Of a stretch of 33,470 nt of DNA, positions 31,514 to 33,470 are shown piece by piece. The number at the start of each line of letters is the position of its first letter. Within the stretch, counting starts at the first letter, position 1. The notes under the pieces were generated by a model. It saw nothing but the letters and a program-made list of their open reading frames with translations, was not told the DNA's origin and ran no database searches. The stretch lies in the NCBI GenBank assembly GCA_052085365.1, contig JBQDFP010000022.1, positions 1 through 33,470 on the forward strand, in the 5' to 3' direction. The DNA comes from Canibacter sp052085365 (GTDB lineage Bacteria > Actinomycetota > Actinomycetes > Actinomycetales > Microbacteriaceae). The position numbers and the translations under genes were made by a program.

Positions 31514-33470
31514 GTGCACAAGCGCCCAAATCAATATCGAAACAGTCAACCGGTTGAGACCAACGCGAGCGGATCTCGTTTAAGAAGATTCTCGAACATC
31601 ACACTTGCAGGCCTCATCATCTCAGCAGTTGCAGGGTCAGGCCTCGCTGTGCCAACCCCGGCAGAGGCTGCGCCAGCCGAAGACCAGCAACAGCGAGCAC
31701 AGTTGCTTGGGTTCGAACACTACACCGGTGAAATCCACTCGCACACAAACATCAGTGACGGTCAAGGAACCATTGACGAAGCGTACCAACACGTTCGTGA
31801 CAACACCGATGTGGACTTCTTTGGGCTCGCCGATCACGATGTGATGATCGACAGAAGAAACGGTGACGACTACGTGACGGACTGGAACGACGCAGAGTCT
31901 GACGAATGGCGTTTCATCCACGAAAAGTCGGCCGCATTTAACGATTCACAAGACAAGCTCATCACCGTCCCTTCTATTGAACAGACCTGGTACGACGGCA
32001 CCGGTCACATCAACACCTACAATGCCCCCTGGAAAGTGACCGCTCGCGCAGGCACTTCAGGCAGTGTCGATGGATTCGGAAATTCATTCGGAACTGGCGA
32101 CCTTAAGTACGACATGTATACCTATCTCGCACGCGCCGCACAAGACGAAGACTCGATCGTGCAATTCAACCACCCGAGCACCACCAGTAAGGGAAACTTC
32201 TTCGACTTTGCTGGACTCACCCCAGAAGCCGACAAAGTCGCAAACCTGATTGAAATCAAGAACTCAACCCAAGCTGAGCAGTTTCAGATGGCGCTGGACA
32301 CAGGCTGGCATCTTTCACCAACATATTCCGGTGATGAGCACAGCAAGCAATGGGTAACCAGTAGCCCAGCACTCACGGGAATCTGGGCCACCTCGCACAC
32401 CCCTGAGGGGCTCTATGAAGCTATGCAAAACCGTCGCACTTACGCCTCCTTTGATCAGAACCTCGTACTCGGGTACGCCGCCAACGATCAAATAATGGGC
32501 AGCATCCTTCCGGATGATACTGAGACACTTGACGTGCGGGTTACGCTTTCAGACCCTGACGAAGACGACGCCTTCAGCCGCGTTGAACTGGTCGGGAACG
32601 GAGGTGACGTGCTGCACACCTTCGAAGACGTGACCGGAACCGAACTTGACCTCACCGCGACGCTCACGGTCGCCGACGGTGACTTTGCGTACGTGCGTGC
32701 CACACAAGACGACGGCGATATTGCATACTCGGCCCCGATCTGGGTGGGTGAGACTACAAGCGGCACGGACTTTGCTCCCGCAATTGCCGAACCGGAGCAT
32801 TTCACCACGCAGGCAAAAACGGGGGAGTCGATTGCTGTCCCAGACTTTACTGCCATTGATGACTCAGGAGCCCAACCGACGACCTCAGTCGAGGTTTACA
32901 ACTCAGCCGGTGAAGTTGCTGTGGAAGGTGGCCGTTTCACTGTCGCAAACTACGACGATCATTTTGTGGTGCTTCGTGCAGAAGACGACACGGGTAACCA
33001 GTCAGTGAAACTGTTGCGCATTCAGATCGATCAAGAACACCAAAACTCTGAAGACGTGTTCCAGTACTTCGGCACCGTGCCTGGAGTTGGCGAAACTGAT
33101 GACTCCACTGGTTTGTCAGTCACCACCGACAAAGCGATTGAAAACGTCTACGCACAGGTACGGCGGGTCGGTGGTCTTGGCTGGGAAGATGTGAGCGTAC
33201 GGCAGTCGGACACTGACGAAAGCTATGAAGTGAACCGAATCGGCCGTGATGCCGAAGAATACATCGACCAAATTACGGGTCAGACCCTACGCAGCCACGA
33301 ATTTAATATTTCCGGTCTCGTTGCGGGCGAAAAATATGAATACCGCTTCGGCGTCGGCCCCGGCGAGCCAGACCCGAGCAACGATGAATTATGGACCGAT
33401 TCACGAGGCACCTTCCTCGCCGGCGGTAAAACGGACGCACCCGTATATTTCACCGCAGACGTGCAAAGTA
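31514..33470 (+). CDS. Large exported protein with a PHP domain and probable second phosphoesterase domain (3' end beyond window)
   Basis: The frame runs from a GTG at 31514, with GGGGAG about five bases upstream, to the window edge without a stop, giving at least 652 residues. An RLRR tail, a hydrophobic stretch (about 29-46) and an AEA cleavage site near 50-52 form a secretion signal. The PHP domain follows, with GEIHSHTNISDG (H75, H77), GLADHD, FNHPS and SGDEH as candidate metal ligands. PHP proteins include phosphoesterases. Two Ig/Fn3-like stretches follow (about 320-480). A purple-acid-phosphatase-like module then begins near YFGTVPGVGE, with YEYRFGVG before the final FTADVQS, the usual lead-in to a calcineurin-like catalytic domain. 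Substrate is unknown; the C-terminal part is inferred because it is cut. Confidence 0.8.
   Translation, partial: MHKRPNQYRNSQPVETNASGSRLRRFSNITLAGLIISAVAGSGLAVPTPAEAAPAEDQQQRAQLLGFEHYTGEIHSHTNISDGQGTIDEAYQHVRDNTDVDFFGLADHDVMIDRRNGDDYVTDWNDAESDEWRFIHEKSAAFNDSQDKLITVPSIEQTWYDGTGHINTYNAPWKVTARAGTSGSVDGFGNSFGTGDLKYDMYTYLARAAQDEDSIVQFNHPSTTSKGNFFDFAGLTPEADKVANLIEIKNSTQAEQFQMALDTGWHLSPTYSGDEHSKQWVTSSPALTGIWATSHTPEGLYEAMQNRRTYASFDQNLVLGYAANDQIMGSILPDDTETLDVRVTLSDPDEDDAFSRVELVGNGGDVLHTFEDVTGTELDLTATLTVADGDFAYVRATQDDGDIAYSAPIWVGETTSGTDFAPAIAEPEHFTTQAKTGESIAVPDFTAIDDSGAQPTTSVEVYNSAGEVAVEGGRFTVANYDDHFVVLRAEDDTGNQSVKLLRIQIDQEHQNSEDVFQYFGTVPGVGETDDSTGLSVTTDKAIENVYAQVRRVGGLGWEDVSVRQSDTDESYEVNRIGRDAEEYIDQITGQTLRSHEFNISGLVAGEKYEYRFGVGPGEPDPSNDELWTDSRGTFLAGGKTDAPVYFTADVQS

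Overview
The window looks like chromosomal DNA of a moderately GC-rich actinobacterium, most likely Micrococcales (Micrococcaceae-like). The grounds are the order groES, rarD, guaB, guaB3, glpD, SURF1, DUF3817, guaA, the presence of GuaB3 and DUF3817 families, CIRCE-controlled groES, frequent GTG starts, and many starts 6-9 nt downstream of a -10 hexamer, as expected for leaderless mRNAs. Genus cannot be fixed from the sequence alone.

Region 1 (1-5115) is an accessory junction. It opens with the 3' part of tRNA-Pro(GGG) and its terminator, followed by a badly decayed IS481-type transposase. Then comes an ectABC cluster for the osmolyte ectoine with no ectD beside it. A second IS481 scrap and a decayed MFS drug-efflux gene follow, so pseudogenes flank the ectoine genes on both sides.

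Region 2 (5161-9435) holds single genes, mostly membrane or exported: a lipoprotein, a TspO/MBR protein, a DUF3817 protein, an MgtC-family protein and a membrane fatty-acid desaturase.

Region 3 (9625-14851) is the most interesting part. A minus-strand operon with two ATGA overlaps encodes a winged-helix regulator with three C-terminal cysteines, a multi-pass NnrS-like membrane protein, and an 878-residue fusion of a polytopic membrane domain, an extra cupredoxin and a complete copper nitrite reductase. A DUF2249 protein and a cupin are transcribed divergently from the same 64-bp region. Together they suggest a self-contained nitrite/NO respiration or detoxification module with its own redox or NO sensor.

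Region 4 (14867-22010) contains a flavoprotein monooxygenase behind a DUF488 gene, a DUF4177-DUF2165 pair, a Nudix / SDR-RhoN fusion / MHS-transporter operon, a DUF4190 protein, a 40-bp perfect palindromic terminator and a THUMP-like methyltransferase.

Region 5 (22098-33470) is core genome: groES under two CIRCE sites, rarD, both IMP dehydrogenase paralogues, then a compact glpD-SURF1-DUF3817-guaA run with a strong terminator. Last is the 5' part of a large exported protein with a PHP domain and what looks like the start of a second phosphoesterase domain. Purine synthesis (guaB, guaA) and oxidase assembly (SURF1) are thus adjacent to glycerol-3-phosphate oxidation.
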